Positions 51,423 to 64,000 of a stretch of 64,000 nucleotides of DNA are shown in pieces (position 1 is the first letter of the stretch; every line of letters starts with the position of its first letter). The notes beneath the pieces were generated by a model, which ran no database searches, was not told where the DNA came from, and saw nothing but the letters and a program-made list of their open reading frames with translations. Source of the DNA: Tetrahymena elliotti 4EA (taxonomy: Eukaryota; Ciliophora; Oligohymenophorea; Hymenostomatida; Tetrahymenidae); contig JH720331.1 of NCBI GenBank assembly GCA_000231825.2, positions 31,441 to 95,440 of the forward strand, read 5' to 3'. The position numbers were made by a program, and so were the translations under genes.

Positions 51423-53896
51423 ATGCAAAAAATAAAAGGTGTTTTTCATACCTCCATTTTAATTTTGATTTTTTAGATATAAAATATCATTTCAATTAGC
51501 TTAGATTTATCAGAGTCATCCCCTTGCTTTAAAGTGTAAAATTTAGGAGGTATGGTTCATAAATTTTAGTATTTTTTTTCTTATATCCTGATGCTTTTAT
51601 ATTCTAGTTCGTAAGGGTTAATAAGGGATATTTGGCTCTAATGATAAGAAATAAGATAATTTGTTTTAAATGATTGAAAATTTTACTGTCTTATCTGATT
51701 CAAACTTTCCTCCTGTGTACTGATATGGGTAATTATCTAAAATAAACTCTTAGAATATATTAGTTGTCCAATACAGATAGCATTTTGATTTGATTAAATA
51801 TAACTTAGATACATACACTTTTGAACTCTATCTAACTTTGTAAAGTATCTCTGACAGCAACTCTAAAATTTTCTAAGATCCTTCTGATAATTCTCTATAT
51901 TAGCTTATGATCGATGGCTAAATTAAAAAGTAAATAAAATCTTGATATAAAATATTTTATTAGATAAATGTTGTAAAAAATATAGAAATCAAAAGACATT
52001 TTTATTTTGTGTTTTTAAAATTGAACATATCCATTACGATTAAATTCTATCATAAGAATAATTGAAATAAAATAACATATCCTTAAGATTAAATATCCAT
52101 ACTATAAATATAACTGCAGGTGAAAACCCATTTGAACTTTAACTATAATGTTATTAGCCACTTTGAAAAGCGAAAACAAAACCAAAGACAATTTTATATA
52201 ATTTAATATTTTGGAAGGATCTTTCGCTTTCTTTAAAGATATGATTATTTATAATAAAAATTACTAGGGAGCTAATTATTTTATTTCAATACCTGAATCT
52301 AGTTTTGTTCTCACTCTAGATTAAATAACTGTCCAGAACTGTGTTTTAGAATCAACTATATTTGTTTCAGCCTCAAATTATTTAATTCAAAATACCTCAA
52401 ATATTAAAATTTAAAATAATATAATCACTTAATCCAATATGGATACTTTTAATACTTTTATAAGTGCTTAAAAATAAATCTATAGGGGTTTTACTTTTTA
52501 GAAAATGCTATTGAATCTATGACATTATTCAGTAAATTAACTTAACAATTTATTAATTATTTATGAATTTAAACTTTTAAAATTTAGAAAGCTATTTAAT
52601 ATTTAAATAAATAATTTGACTCTTAAATTTTTTATTTTTCATAGGTCAAACTGTAGCATCTTAATATTTTTACGCAAATATTACTAACAGCTAAATAAAC
52701 TCAAATGCATTTTTTATATTTGACTCTATTATTTCTACATTAATATTAGATAAAGAGTTTTTATAAGTTACAAAAATTAGTACTTATGTTAATCAAATAG
52801 ATGTTAAAATCTAGTAAAACTACGTATTTCAATAAAAATATGATTATTCTACTTTATCGATAAAATATTAAGAATAATTAAAATTAACAATCATCTGATG
52901 ATAAATAAATTAATGATTTAAATAATTATATTAGTACTGGAGTTTAACAAAAATACTTTTTAGTCTACACCAAATACATTTAAGATATATCAATTAAAAA
53001 TGTTGATGTAACAGATCATACTAATATAGGTTTCTATTATAGCTCTTACTTAAACTCTTTTTAAGCTGATTCACTAACTTATAAAAATTTTAAGCTTCAT
53101 CAAGAATAAACAAATTATGCAGGCATATATATCAATAAAAAATTCATCTTTAGAAAATTTAAGCATTTAAAATGATTATTTGATATATCTGAAAACATCT
53201 TAGCTTATTTCTTAAAATCAAAGTAAAATTACCTAATTTCTAGTTGATGGATTGACTGTAAAGAATATAAAAGTATCTACAACTACTGAATATAACTCGG
53301 CATCTATTATATTTTTGAACAGTCTTTAAAAAAATTAGATCAATTTAAATAAAATAAATGTAGCTAATGTCTTGCTTTAAATTCCCTTAAATGTTTTTTA
53401 TGATATGGGATCAACTTTTAGCCTGCTTACTCCTTTTTCTTCAGCAAATATAACAAATTCACATTTCTTAAACTTATATACTTAAAGTATAAAGGTAAAA
53501 ATATAAATACAAAAATCTGATAACTTTGAAAAAAAATTTAATCGTTTTTGAAATTTTTTTTGTAAATTAAAAAAAAATTCAGAAATTTTCAATAAAAGTG
53601 AAGACAAATTCACTTTTTACAATATTTATTTGCCAGAAAATAATGAAGAATCTAGCAATAAATATTAAACGTTTTTAAATTAGAGCTAAGATGAGGATTC
53701 ATAAAATATGAATCAAAATATAGAATCAGACAGTAAATAATCAAAAAGTAATCAAACTTAAAGTTAAAATTTAGAAAGAAGTGAGAACTGTTTAAATTTT
53801 GAATAAGACAAATTGATAATTATAAACAAAAGTCGATATGATTTTTAAGCAAGCTAAGAACAACTATCTCCTAAATTGTTAATTATTCCTAATTGA
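51423..53896 (+). pseudogene. Decayed, internally deleted copy of the giant gene
   Basis: This is a relic of a copy-3-like gene. The 127-nt signal exon (51423-51549) is intact and the same length as in copies 3 and 4. The frame then joins directly to the equivalent of copy 3 exon 4 (KGQQGIFGS), so exons 2 and 3 are missing. An in-frame TGA follows at 51721, though a 39-nt intron (51715-51753) could bypass it. Frame breaks occur near 52015-52022 and 52480-52495, and another TGA near 52161. Sequence matching copy 3 exons 7-9 runs to about 53500. It then jumps to the C-terminal tail, ending with the DKLI-INKSRYD motif and TGA 53894. Beta-helix, Cys-rich and membrane parts are gone, so it could not make a surface protein. 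Confidence 0.8.
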
Positions 53897-54416
53897 TAAT
53901 TATTTTAAAAATTAATGTTAAAATATTTAGATTATGATTTTATTTTTTAGAATTGAATAAAGAATAAACTTTATTTATTTAATCATACATAAAATTTTCT
54001 TTTTATGAATTGTTTTATTCTCACATTTAATTTATTTTTTTGTTATGAACAGCTTTATTTATCAACTTTCTTTTTTATTAAAAAATATTTCCAATCTTTC
54101 TTTATGTTATTTTAAAATAAAAAAAACTGAAGTTAAAGTTTTACTAGGTTTATTAGCCAAATTGAAAACATAAATATGAAACTTAAAACAGTGATATTTA
54201 TTATTTTATTAAAATTTTTTTCAAATGATGAACATAATTAATTAAAAATAAATATATCTTTACATTGAAATAGATTAATAAAAAGTAAAAAATGGTATAA
54301 AGCTGTTACCAATTTTATCAGAATTACTTAAAAAATTATGGTACATTCATTTATTAAAAATGTTTTAAGAAAAAATAAATTTAATTTTTTATTTTAATTG
54401 AATTATATTATTTTTA
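53897..54416. other. Convergent spacer
   Basis: About 520 bases between the relic (+) and the hydrolase (-). AT-rich, with no supported gene or repeat. Confidence 0.55.
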
Positions 54417-55445
54417 TCATAATCTCTTCAAAACCCAATCTTTGAAGATACTCTTAAATTCTTCTATTTCAGGTTCTAGCCATATACCATGCCACATATT
54501 TTCTCTAAAAATAATAGTTTTATCTTTTGAAGGAGATTCTTTGTTCAGTTAATCAGCTAAACGAGGATCACAAAGCTTATCCTTTCCTCCCATAAATAAT
54601 AGAAATGGTACTTAAATTTGGTTGTATTATTTTTCAGAGATCATTTATCCTTCAGTTAAATGCTTTAGAGATCCTATAAAAGTGTTTCCTTTATAATAGA
54701 GATGATCTTCATTTTACAAATAATCATTTACTGTCATATTACGATAAACAGGATAACCTTTTCTTGGTTCAATTTGTTTTTTTGGGTTTATCGAACCAAA
54801 AAATCTTATTTTGAATTTAAATTCCTTACCATATAAAGGATGATCCTTTATAGCTGGAGCAAATAAAACTAATCCCTTAATATGTTTAGAAATATCTTTA
54901 TTTACACATAGCTAGAAAGAGGTTAACCCTCCAAGACTTAACCCAGATACAAATATAGGATATTTTCCTTAATTTTAATCGCAAATAATTTAAAAAAAGT
55001 GCTCAGCATCTCTCATATGAGAGTCTAGTGGAGGTACATATCCTCTTAATCCCTCACTTTTGCCAAATCCTCTATAATCATATCCTACCACTTCTATACC
55101 ATTTTAGGAAAGGTGTTCAGCTATGTGAGCCGATTAGCCGATGTGAGAGTTATATCCATGAAAAAATATACAAATAGCCTTTTTTTCTACATTTTACTAG
55201 ACAGGATATCTATAAGTATTTAGCTTTGTCTTTTTGTGTTCAGAAAATTAAAGTGAATAAAATTCAATATCATTTTCAATTGGATATTTACTATTACCTA
55301 ATGGATTAGGTAATCTTTCAGTGGGCTCTAGGTTAAGAGTATCTTAATATTATTTTTCTTCTTCTTATGTTAATTTTGTTGGAAATACTGTTCTCCAAAT
55401 AGAAGGTTAACTTAGTCCACAAACTGATCCTAAAAATCTGAGCAT
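54417..55445 (-). CDS. Alpha/beta hydrolase, monoacylglycerol-lipase-like
   Basis: One intronless frame of 342 residues from ATG 55445. It has the alpha/beta-hydrolase landmarks in order: oxyanion-loop FFHGYNSH near residue 106, GYDYRGFGKSEG, the nucleophile elbow GLSLGG near 182, the acid in GGKDKLCDPRLA and the catalytic His in MWHGIW near the end. This pattern matches the Hydrolase_4/serine aminopeptidase S33 group that includes monoacylglycerol lipases. It probably cleaves an ester or lysophospholipid in the cytosol or at membranes; no signal peptide or membrane segment is evident. It sits between the decayed giant copy and giant copy 4 on the opposite strand, so it either pre-dates or interrupted that duplication. 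Confidence 0.88.
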
Positions 55446-58003
55446 TTATTCAAGTTTTTTTATTTTTATTTAATTTTATTAATTAATTATTTTAACTTTT
55501 AATCTAGGACTTATCTTATTTTAAAGCCAAAAATTTATTCTTTAATTGTTTCTTTCAAGCTTATAGAAACTTTTCTGTTGAATTCAAAAATAAAATTTTC
55601 AAAAAAAGATAGTAAGATTAATTAATCTAATCTTTTCCAAATTATTAAATAAAGCGAAAAAAGTAAAAATAATGGTTCTTTTTTTATTCTTTCATCAATC
55701 AAGAATTATTTCTGATGAAAAATGATAATAAAGAATTTTGATTGAAATATTTATATAAAATTTAAGTCAATTTAATTTTAAAAAAATGTGTTAAATCATT
55801 AATCCGACCCACAAAAGAAAAAATATTTTTTCTGAAATTTTTAAATTATATTATATAAAAAAACTTTTTTCGATTCTAAAATCAACCTCACTCATCTTAA
55901 CTAAAGAATATCTTTTCTATTAAAGAATTTTATCGTTATTAAATAATTTTCATCACTAAAATTATATTTTAAATATTAGATGAATTAATTAATCTAAAAA
56001 AATAATTTTTAAAATAATAATTATTTGATTCAAATTAACTTTTTTATTTTTATCAAATAAAAAAACACTCAAGAATATTTTATTTTAAGAATCATAAAGG
56101 TGATTGATTATTCTTATTAAAGAAAATTTACAGAATATAATTTATTATAATTAATATTAAGGTTTAGGTTTTATCCATGTTCAGCTATATTAACCAGAAA
56201 AAAATCAAAGTATTTTACTTAATAAATGCTCTAGAGCAGAATAAAATTTGAAATTTAATGGAAATGAGCTATCTTTTGAATTTAGAAAACTAAAATAATA
56301 AAGAAAAATAAAAAAATATTTGTATTTTTTTTAAAATATTATTTTTGTTGATTAGAGTTCTCTTTCAATTGGCTTATCTAGGTAAATCTATTGATAATTA
56401 TAGTTTTTTTAAATTTATAAATCAATAATTTTTTATTAATATTTTATCCTCAGTTTTAATATTAAAAAATATTTATGAAAGGTAATCATTTTATTTGATT
56501 AAACTAATTAATATTTAAATTTTTTACTTATTTAAATTTAGATTAGATAAATAAAAATTAATCTCTTATCTTTTTTTTAAAACATGAACTGAGGCTATGA
56601 AACTAGTCAAAAGAAGAGAAAGGAAGATAATATTTATATGGAAATGTATTATTTTTCTAGACTGAAAAATTATTATGATAGTTTTTTTTTAGTAATAAAA
56701 AATTATAATTTTTATTGGTTTTATATCATTGAGCATTTACAAATATTTGTTGTTTAAACTGCTTATTAAAGAAGTTATTTTATATTTATTTTAATAAAGG
56801 CTATGAAAATTTCAATCAGTAAATATCCTTTTTAAAAATCAATACTTTAAGACTTTGTAAATTTTTTATTTTCTGAATATAGTTTACAATCTAATAATTA
56901 GATTAAGTGTGCATTTTACTTTATAATTTTTGATTAATTAAGTGTATTTATAATTTTGATTTTTTGATTGTGATGTAAATTAAATATATCTTAATTTATC
57001 ATCATCATAATTTCACTCGAAAAACAATAAAAACAATAAAGTATTTGCTACAGTTTACAGTAATTTGATTAATGATCATTTTTCTATTAAAAATTGAAAT
57101 TATAGCTTTTTTGATTTTGAATTGTAACAATCAATACCCAAATAAAAAATAACTCAAATAATTAAGCTAATAGATTCCTGTAAAAAACTAAATTTATATC
57201 TTGTAATAATTATTTTATATTATGAGTATCAAATTAATAGGATGGCTAAACCATAATCCATTTATAAAAATTAACAATCTACCTATCTTTATCTTGAGAA
57301 ATTAGTCTAATAAAATTTTTATTTTAGCTTTACAAATAGGATTAAATTACACTTGAATATTTATTTTTTGACAAACTCATTTATGATATTAAATTGTTGG
57401 AATTTAATGGTCAAGTTTTGAATAAATTTTAATTGTAATATTATCCTTTGAAGAGTTATTAAAAAATCTTCTTTCTTCTAAAATAACCTAACATACTATT
57501 TTAATAAATAATTCAAAAAAAGAAATCAGATAGTACAATAATTACGGATTAGTAATATTTTTAAATTTATGCATTTTACTAAATATTACAGATATAGAGT
57601 TTTATAAATGCTAAAACAAAACACTTAAAATTTAAAATAAATATAGCAAATTTAATTGCTTAAAGTTTTATGTTACAATTATTTTATTTATTTTATAAAA
57701 TATATCAAATTATTATGGAGTATGACATTTTATTGCATTATTGGATTTCAAAGGTTTTTACTGTCACAATTCTTACAATAAAATTGTTTGATTTTCTTAA
57801 ATAGAAAAATAGTTATTTAATAAAACTTTTTCATTTGAAGATATGCTTGTCAAATGTAATGTTTAATAAATTAAAAAAGTGATTTTGTAAGCAAATTTTT
57901 TCATTTATTTATTAGATGATTTTTAATATTCTGTGGAGAAGTAATTAATTTGCAAAGTAATTAGAAAAAAATTATTTAAATTAAAAAGTAACATAATATA
58001 CAA
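55446..58003. other. 2.6 kb gene-free AT-rich region
   Basis: The longest gene-free stretch. All frames are broken by TGA at short intervals, there is no domain-like sequence, and no RNA gene or clear repeat array was found. It separates the hydrolase promoter (-) from the promoter of giant copy 4 (+). It could hide a short non-coding RNA that cannot be seen by eye. Confidence 0.5.
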
Positions 58004-61000
58004 ATGAGATAATAGCTAAGTTTAATATGGATTTTGTATACAATCCTTTTAAGCAGAATTTAAGTTTTCAAATGCTTAGAATTAGATTTATAAGATTCCT
58101 CTCCTTGCATGACAATACAAACGATAGGAGGTTATAATTATAAAATAGAATAATTTTTTGCTCTAAAGCTTATGAATTAAGTCTTCTAAATCATAATTAT
58201 TTTTTTAATACAGGGAATTAAGCATCAATAACAAGTATAGTATATATTAAAGAAACAACTCTTGTAAGTGTTAGCGATTCTTAAGGATATAGTTACATTT
58301 ATGATGCGTTTGATGGTAAGATTCATCAGACTACAACCACTGCTAATCCCCCTATCTTAGGATAAATTTTTTATCCAAATCTACTTTAAGCAACTTTATC
58401 TTAATAGAGGTTTTCTGTGGTTGATTTACTTTCGAAATAAGAGATAGTAGGGATACAAAGTCTAGGTTTTTTTTATTCTTAGATTAATTTTGATTTATTT
58501 TTAAAATAAAATAATAGATTAAGACATTAGTTATGTTTCTTTAATATCAGCTGACATTAGTAAGATTAAACAAGAACAATAGCAAGGAGGTTCTGCAAAG
58601 ATTTCTTGCATTATTATTCTAAACAACAGAAAAACATAAACTATATAAATAAAACCTTCATCATAAGAGAATAATTTTTATCCTTAGACAGATAGTTATG
58701 ATTACTTAAGTAATAAAATTTTAAAATTCTATTGAACATTAATTTTCTTTAAATTTTTAAGGATTAGTTTATGAGTGCTTTTATTTTTAATATTGTAATT
58801 CATTAAAATTAATTTATATCTCAAATTAAAAAAAGTACAAATTAAGGGATTGGGTAAAGGAGAATAAGGTATTTTTGGAAATAATCAGAATTAAATCAAC
58901 CAATATCAAATTATTGAAGATTATACAATAACCACAAATTAAAATTTTCCTAATATCTCCCCTGGAGGTAGAACTTCCTTAATGTTAGCTATAAACTCTG
59001 GCGCTTTCAATAGCGTCTACTCTTATCTGATCAATTTTTCCTAATTAAACCAATAAAAACCAGTTGATTAAATTTAGCCTGTAATCTTACCTGCATCTGT
59101 TTATTCATTTACTAGGATGAATTCTTCTAATTTACTGTTAATTTCTTATGGGGCTGCTACTAAATTTTAACAAAAACCAGGTGGTGGTGGAGGAAACTAA
59201 AATAGCTCTCCTTTACTGTTAAAAGAAAACAATTTATGTGTTTATGATTTTGGAAGTGCAAAAAATTTGTAAGGAACAAGTTATGGTGTTGATGTTCTTC
59301 CTATCCTACAAAATCCAATAGTTTGTATAAGCATGGGTAATAAATAATTAATTATTTAATAAAGATTTCAGTTATTTTATAAAAATTAGTTGATATTTAT
59401 CTTATAATTTTTTCTACCTCTAATATTTAGGATCAAATCCAATTACAGAGATACAAAATATTCAGATGAATAATAATAAAAATTATATTATTTTTTCATT
59501 GTTGTCTTAGTCCTTTGTTATTTTTGAAAATAGTGATTTGATAAAAAATAACTTTTCAATAGCGAATAATAATATGATAAATATTTCCTCATATATGAAT
59601 GGAAGTATCACAACTATGTTACTTATACCTAATACTTCTATCCTAATTGTAGGTACAACTTAGGGATTAGTAGCATCTTTTGATATTTCAAATCCTAATT
59701 TAATTTCTTAGACCACATAATAATCATCTTAGACTCTCTAAATTACATCTCGTTTTAACAATATAGGAATAGGTAATATTAAAAACATAATGAATTCATA
59801 CTAAAATTGTATTAAAAATAAAATTAGGATAAAGAGGATAGGTTTTAAGTGATATTATATTTGATACTTCATCTTAAACTATCATTGGTATTACTAAAAA
59901 TTCAGGTTAATAGTAATAAGGTTTGTAACAAACACTGTTTTAATATAATTTGAAAAGCCAAATAAGAATTTATAATTTTACTCGTCCTTATTTACCTTCT
60001 AATTAGTAAGGAGGGTAATAAGGATAATAAATTACTTTGGAATAAAGTATTGTATTTTCTACTCCTAGCTTTTTAACTTTAACAAGTGTTACAAGATAAT
60101 ACTATCTAAATCCTAATCCCTCAAAAAGTTGTCCCTAGTAAATTCCTAGCCCAACACCAACTTTTATATCTGTAAAGATTTTATCTTTGGCAAATTCGAG
60201 TTAATAATTTGCATTAGATGTTTAAACTGATAACTAAAATCCTATATAAATTTCTGGTATGTTATCATATACTTTAGAATCAAACCCTCAACAATAGTTT
60301 GCAGTAATACTTCTTGTTACTTAACCATTTCCATATAATGCTTACTGTGTTTAAAATCAAAGATAAAACAGAGTATTATTAGAAGAAAGTGCATAAGAAT
60401 AGTTATTTACTTCAAATGACATTTATGATAAAAATAGATTTTTATAACAATCTTAAATAAACTTAAATATATATATAGTAAATTCTACAGGAGTATCAGT
60501 TTTTAAAACTGATAATAGTTTTTACTCATTAGCATCAACAATCTAAGCTCCCATATAGTTTATAAAAGATTCATAGTAAAATATGTTTATAGTATTTTAG
60601 AACTCTTTTATGGTTGTAAAACCTTCTGCCAATACTCCCTTAAATATATAGACTAAGACTATTGCTTAAGAGTAAATTTAGGTTTTGACTTAACTATCAG
60701 ATATTGCTTAAATTTAAAAAATCAACTTTCTCACACCAATTAATTCATTTTTTATGTAACTCACTATGAATGATGGTTCTTTAGTTACTGTACTAATTTC
60801 TTATAATTAATTTTGGTTTTAAGATTAGAATTAAAATCTGCAACTTACTATGATAGGCATCATAAATTCTTCTTCTGATGTTTCAGTAAAGAATCTAATA
60901 AACTACAATAGTATCTTCTATATGCAATCACAAAATGTTTTAGTTGTATAAAAAAATACAAATCTATACTTCTTAAAATATAACACAGGTAGTAATTCTT

Positions 61001-64000
61001 TTAGTCTTTAACTAACTTTAAGTAATATTTCAGATAATAAATCAACATTTTTTTAAATTTCTTCTGATAATTCGTTGTATATGGTTTTGGGAGATGGAGA
61101 AATCAAAAGGTAAGATAATAAAATCTACTTAATTTTTTTTGAAAGTTTAATTTTTATTTTTGAAATAAATAAAGGATTATTGCTGATTAATGTCTCAGCT
61201 AAGGTTGTTTTAACACAGTATGCTCTATCAACACATTACTAAATATATAATCTACAAATTCTTTATCTGATATCTATAAGAATGCTTAATCTAATACATT
61301 AATTAGATAAGAGTAAATTTATAATTAAGTGCTGGATTATTAAAACTTTATCAATAAAATCTCAAATATTACTGTTAAAAGAAACTTTTATTTTGAAGGA
61401 GGTAGTGTTTATAATATTTAATACACTCACTATTAGCAACTTGTATCTCAATAGTATTTAAAATAAAATAAAATTAATCTAATTTTAAATATCCGAACTG
61501 CTTTTACTTCTTAGTTGTCTAATCCAGATCAAAATAATTTAAATGTTTCTCCTATTTAAATTTATGGGGATTATTCCTCTTAATTTGATGACTATGTACA
61601 AATTTCCTTCAGAAATATTTAATGGAATGTGAATTTCGAGAACTATTAAGACCCATCCTAACCTCTAATTTAAATAAAAAATTAAATTAGCTATTTCGAA
61701 AAATTTAGCATTTCTACATTTTCTATGTAAACTTATTGTTTAATTGAAATTAATTCAAATTTTTTTTTAATTAAAAAAGTAAAAATCCAAGCATTGTGAT
61801 TGACAATTTTAACTAATTCTAAATTCTATAAGGATCATAAGCATTTTTTAAAAATATGAATATTTTAAACAAGAATTATAACAAAGCTAGATTTTTAATA
61901 CAAGTTCCTCAATCTTCCTTTAGTCTCACCCTTGAAAACATTATGATTTAAAACTGTAAATTTGAATCAACTGTTTTTATTTCTGCTTCTGATTAATTGA
62001 CATTGAATGCTCAGAATATTTAATTTATTAATAATAAAATCACATTGCCATAAGATAATCAAGAAAAAAGAACATTCATCAGTGCTTAAATCATAAAGCT
62101 GGAAAAATTTATATTTTAAAATAATGTTGTTGAATTGATCCCTCTTATCGGTAAATAATAATTAATTTTGAAAATAAATATATTTATTTAAAATTCTATT
62201 TAAAAAAGGAAAAACTGAATCCTCTTTATATTTTTAAGCAAATATTACAAATTTAGATCTGAGTTAAAATGCCTTTTTTATTGATGAATCAAGTATAAAT
62301 AATTTATTTTTAGATGTAGAATTTTTGTCTGCTATTCAAAGCACAACTTACTTAAATTTAGCATCATTCAAAATATCTTAAAATAAGCTATTTGCAAAAA
62401 AATATGATCTTTCAACCTTTAATGATTACTTAACTAGTTTAAATTATAACTAAAATTAGTAACCACCTGATAACTAAATAAATGATTTAGATGTATACAT
62501 TAATCCAAATTAAGAGTCTTAAAATTTTTTTTTCAATACAAAATACATTCAAACAATTTAGATAGAAGATGTAAATATAACAGATAATACAAATATCGGA
62601 TTTTACTAGAGCTCTTACCTTAAGGTATTTAAAGCAAACTAGATAAAGTATAAAAATACTTGGCTTAATTAGTAATAACTTAATTCTGCATGTATAAAAA
62701 TAACAGAATATAATGTTTTGTCATTTGAGCTTACAAATGTTTTTCTTGAAAACTTAAGTATGTAAAATGAATATTTAATTTATCTTAAAACCTCATAGTT
62801 TTATTCAGCTAATTTAAAATAATTATCTTATTTTAATATCGACGGATTATCTGCCAAGAATATAAAAATATCTACATCCACTGAGTATAACTAGGCATCA
62901 ATAATATTTTTAAATAGTTTATAATAAATTAAGATTTCTATAAATAAACTTAATGTATAGAACATCTTATTATAAACTCCTTTAAAAGTCTTTTATGACA
63001 TGGCTTCAGCTTTGAGTGTACTTGCCCCTTTTTCATAGGCAGTCATAACTAATTCAAATTTCCTTAATTTTTATACCTAAAGTATTAAGGTAATTTAATT
63101 GATATTTTAATATGGTTATTTTTATTAAATAGTTTCTTTTTGAAATATTTTTAATTTAAAAAATAGGAAGTGGTATTCTTGAATGTTTAAGATTTAATTA
63201 TGGATAAGAATAATTTTGAAAATAATTAATTTTAAACAAATGCTCCTTTAATTGGAACTAATGGAGGCTTTATGTTAATATAATCAAAATCTTTAAATAT
63301 GACAAATAATTATTTCTTTAGGGGATCAAGCTTAAATGGTGCAGCATTAACAATAACTCCTACTTCTTCTAACTCAAATTTTAATATTAAAAATTGTTAA
63401 TTCTCAAATTTAATTAGTTTTTAATATGGTGGGGCTGTTTACATAAATAACCCTCCTGCTAATACAACAGTATCTATCTAGGAATGTTAATTCACCTCCT
63501 TAATAGCTAGTGAAGGAGGATCAATCTATTCTTATTATACTGTTAACAAAGCTCTTAATGAAAATATACCTTAAAAACCAATAATAAACATCTCATAAAT
63601 TAGAGTAAATTAAACTTTTGCTAGTAGTTAAGGTAGCTTTATTTATCTTTAAAACATAAAATCAGCCTTAGATGATTTTTAATTAGATTTAAATGATCCT
63701 AATAAATATCAATAAAGTTAGATCTAATAATAGATACTAATTTAGTAATTAAATTAATTTTAAGCTATAGCAAGCATTTTTTCAGTCTTTAACTCAGACT
63801 TGGTTGTTTCTAATTCTAAATTACAAAGAGTATTCTCAAAATCAAATTAAAAGCTACCATCTGTTTTAAATTTATAATAAAAATCCTATGCAAATCTTTC
63901 AAATTTTAATGTTACTGAAGGAAGCTATTCTAATGGAGGAGCTTTATTAGTTGATACATAAAGCTAAATAAAGATAAATTTTGTACAAGTAAGTTAATTA
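58004..64000 (+). CDS. Giant WD-like/beta-helix/multi-TM surface protein, copy 4 (partial)
   Basis: The gene runs off the window. Exon 1 is 58004-58130 (127 nt), exon 2 58214-58465 (252 nt) and exon 3 58518-58709 (192 nt), each the same length as in copy 3. The signal peptide is around LIWILYTILL, followed by SSPC and the WD-like start NQASITSIVYIKETT. The Cys motif CLSQGCFNTVC lies at about 61196-61228. The beta-helix begins near 63230 with GGFMLI, GAALTI, GGAVYI, GGSIYS and GGALLV. Two glycine/glutamine-rich insertions relative to copy 3 occur near 59177-59200 and 60000-60030. No disabling change was seen in the part present. The Cys-rich, membrane and tail regions are expected beyond 64000. 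Closest relative in the window is copy 3. Confidence 0.85.

Noticed and set aside
39631..64000. Mating-type-like array of complete and incomplete genes
   Set aside because: The array does contain a truncated copy, but all members face the same way and the full copies keep their own membrane exons. The known mating-type locus has head-to-head pairs. No sequence likeness could be argued.

Overview
The window looks like nuclear DNA of a ciliate, most likely Tetrahymena or a close relative. It is extremely AT-rich, TAA and TAG are read as glutamine inside every gene, and only TGA ends reading frames. Introns are GT-AG and mostly 48-60 nt, with a full range of 40-276. Read with a standard code it appears almost empty. 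Read with the ciliate code it holds ten genes and one decayed gene. I chained exons by hand for five multi-exon genes (69 introns), and in each the exon lengths add up to a whole number of codons. This supports the models from sequence alone. No telomere repeats, tRNA, rRNA, CRISPR array or convincing transposon was seen.

Layout. 782-20284 (+): two adjacent giant membrane-protein genes of 2773 and 2800 codons. 20693-24122 (-): two tandem SLC35F6-like transporters. 25191-26735 (+): an intronless orphan multi-pass membrane protein. 27290-34990 (-): a 19-exon, 2170-residue TBC (Rab-GAP-like) protein. 35495-37494 (+): an Ariadne-type RBR ubiquitin ligase, divergent from the TBC gene. 39631-50040 (+): a third giant membrane protein of 3050 residues. 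51423-53896 (+): a decayed, internally deleted copy of that gene. 54417-55445 (-): a monoacylglycerol-lipase-like alpha/beta hydrolase. 58004-64000 (+): a fourth giant membrane protein, cut by the window end.

The main feature is the giant family, four genes plus one relic, all on the + strand. Each full copy has a signal peptide, a WD-like N-terminal half, a C-x4-C-x-N-x-x-C motif and a long region of GGA/GGG repeats resembling a Pmp-type beta-helix. These are followed by an EGF-like Cys-rich block, about eight or nine membrane segments, and a Gln-rich cytoplasmic tail with a conserved WTG-KV motif. The partial fourth copy shows this only as far as the beta-helix. Exon lengths are preserved between copies even where sequence has diverged, so the array grew by duplication of whole spliced genes. 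It falls into an older pair (first two) and a younger set (third, relic, fourth). The function is unknown; the architecture suggests a large cell-surface receptor or adhesin.

The other genes are ordinary housekeeping or trafficking types and show no sign of forming a pathway with the array.
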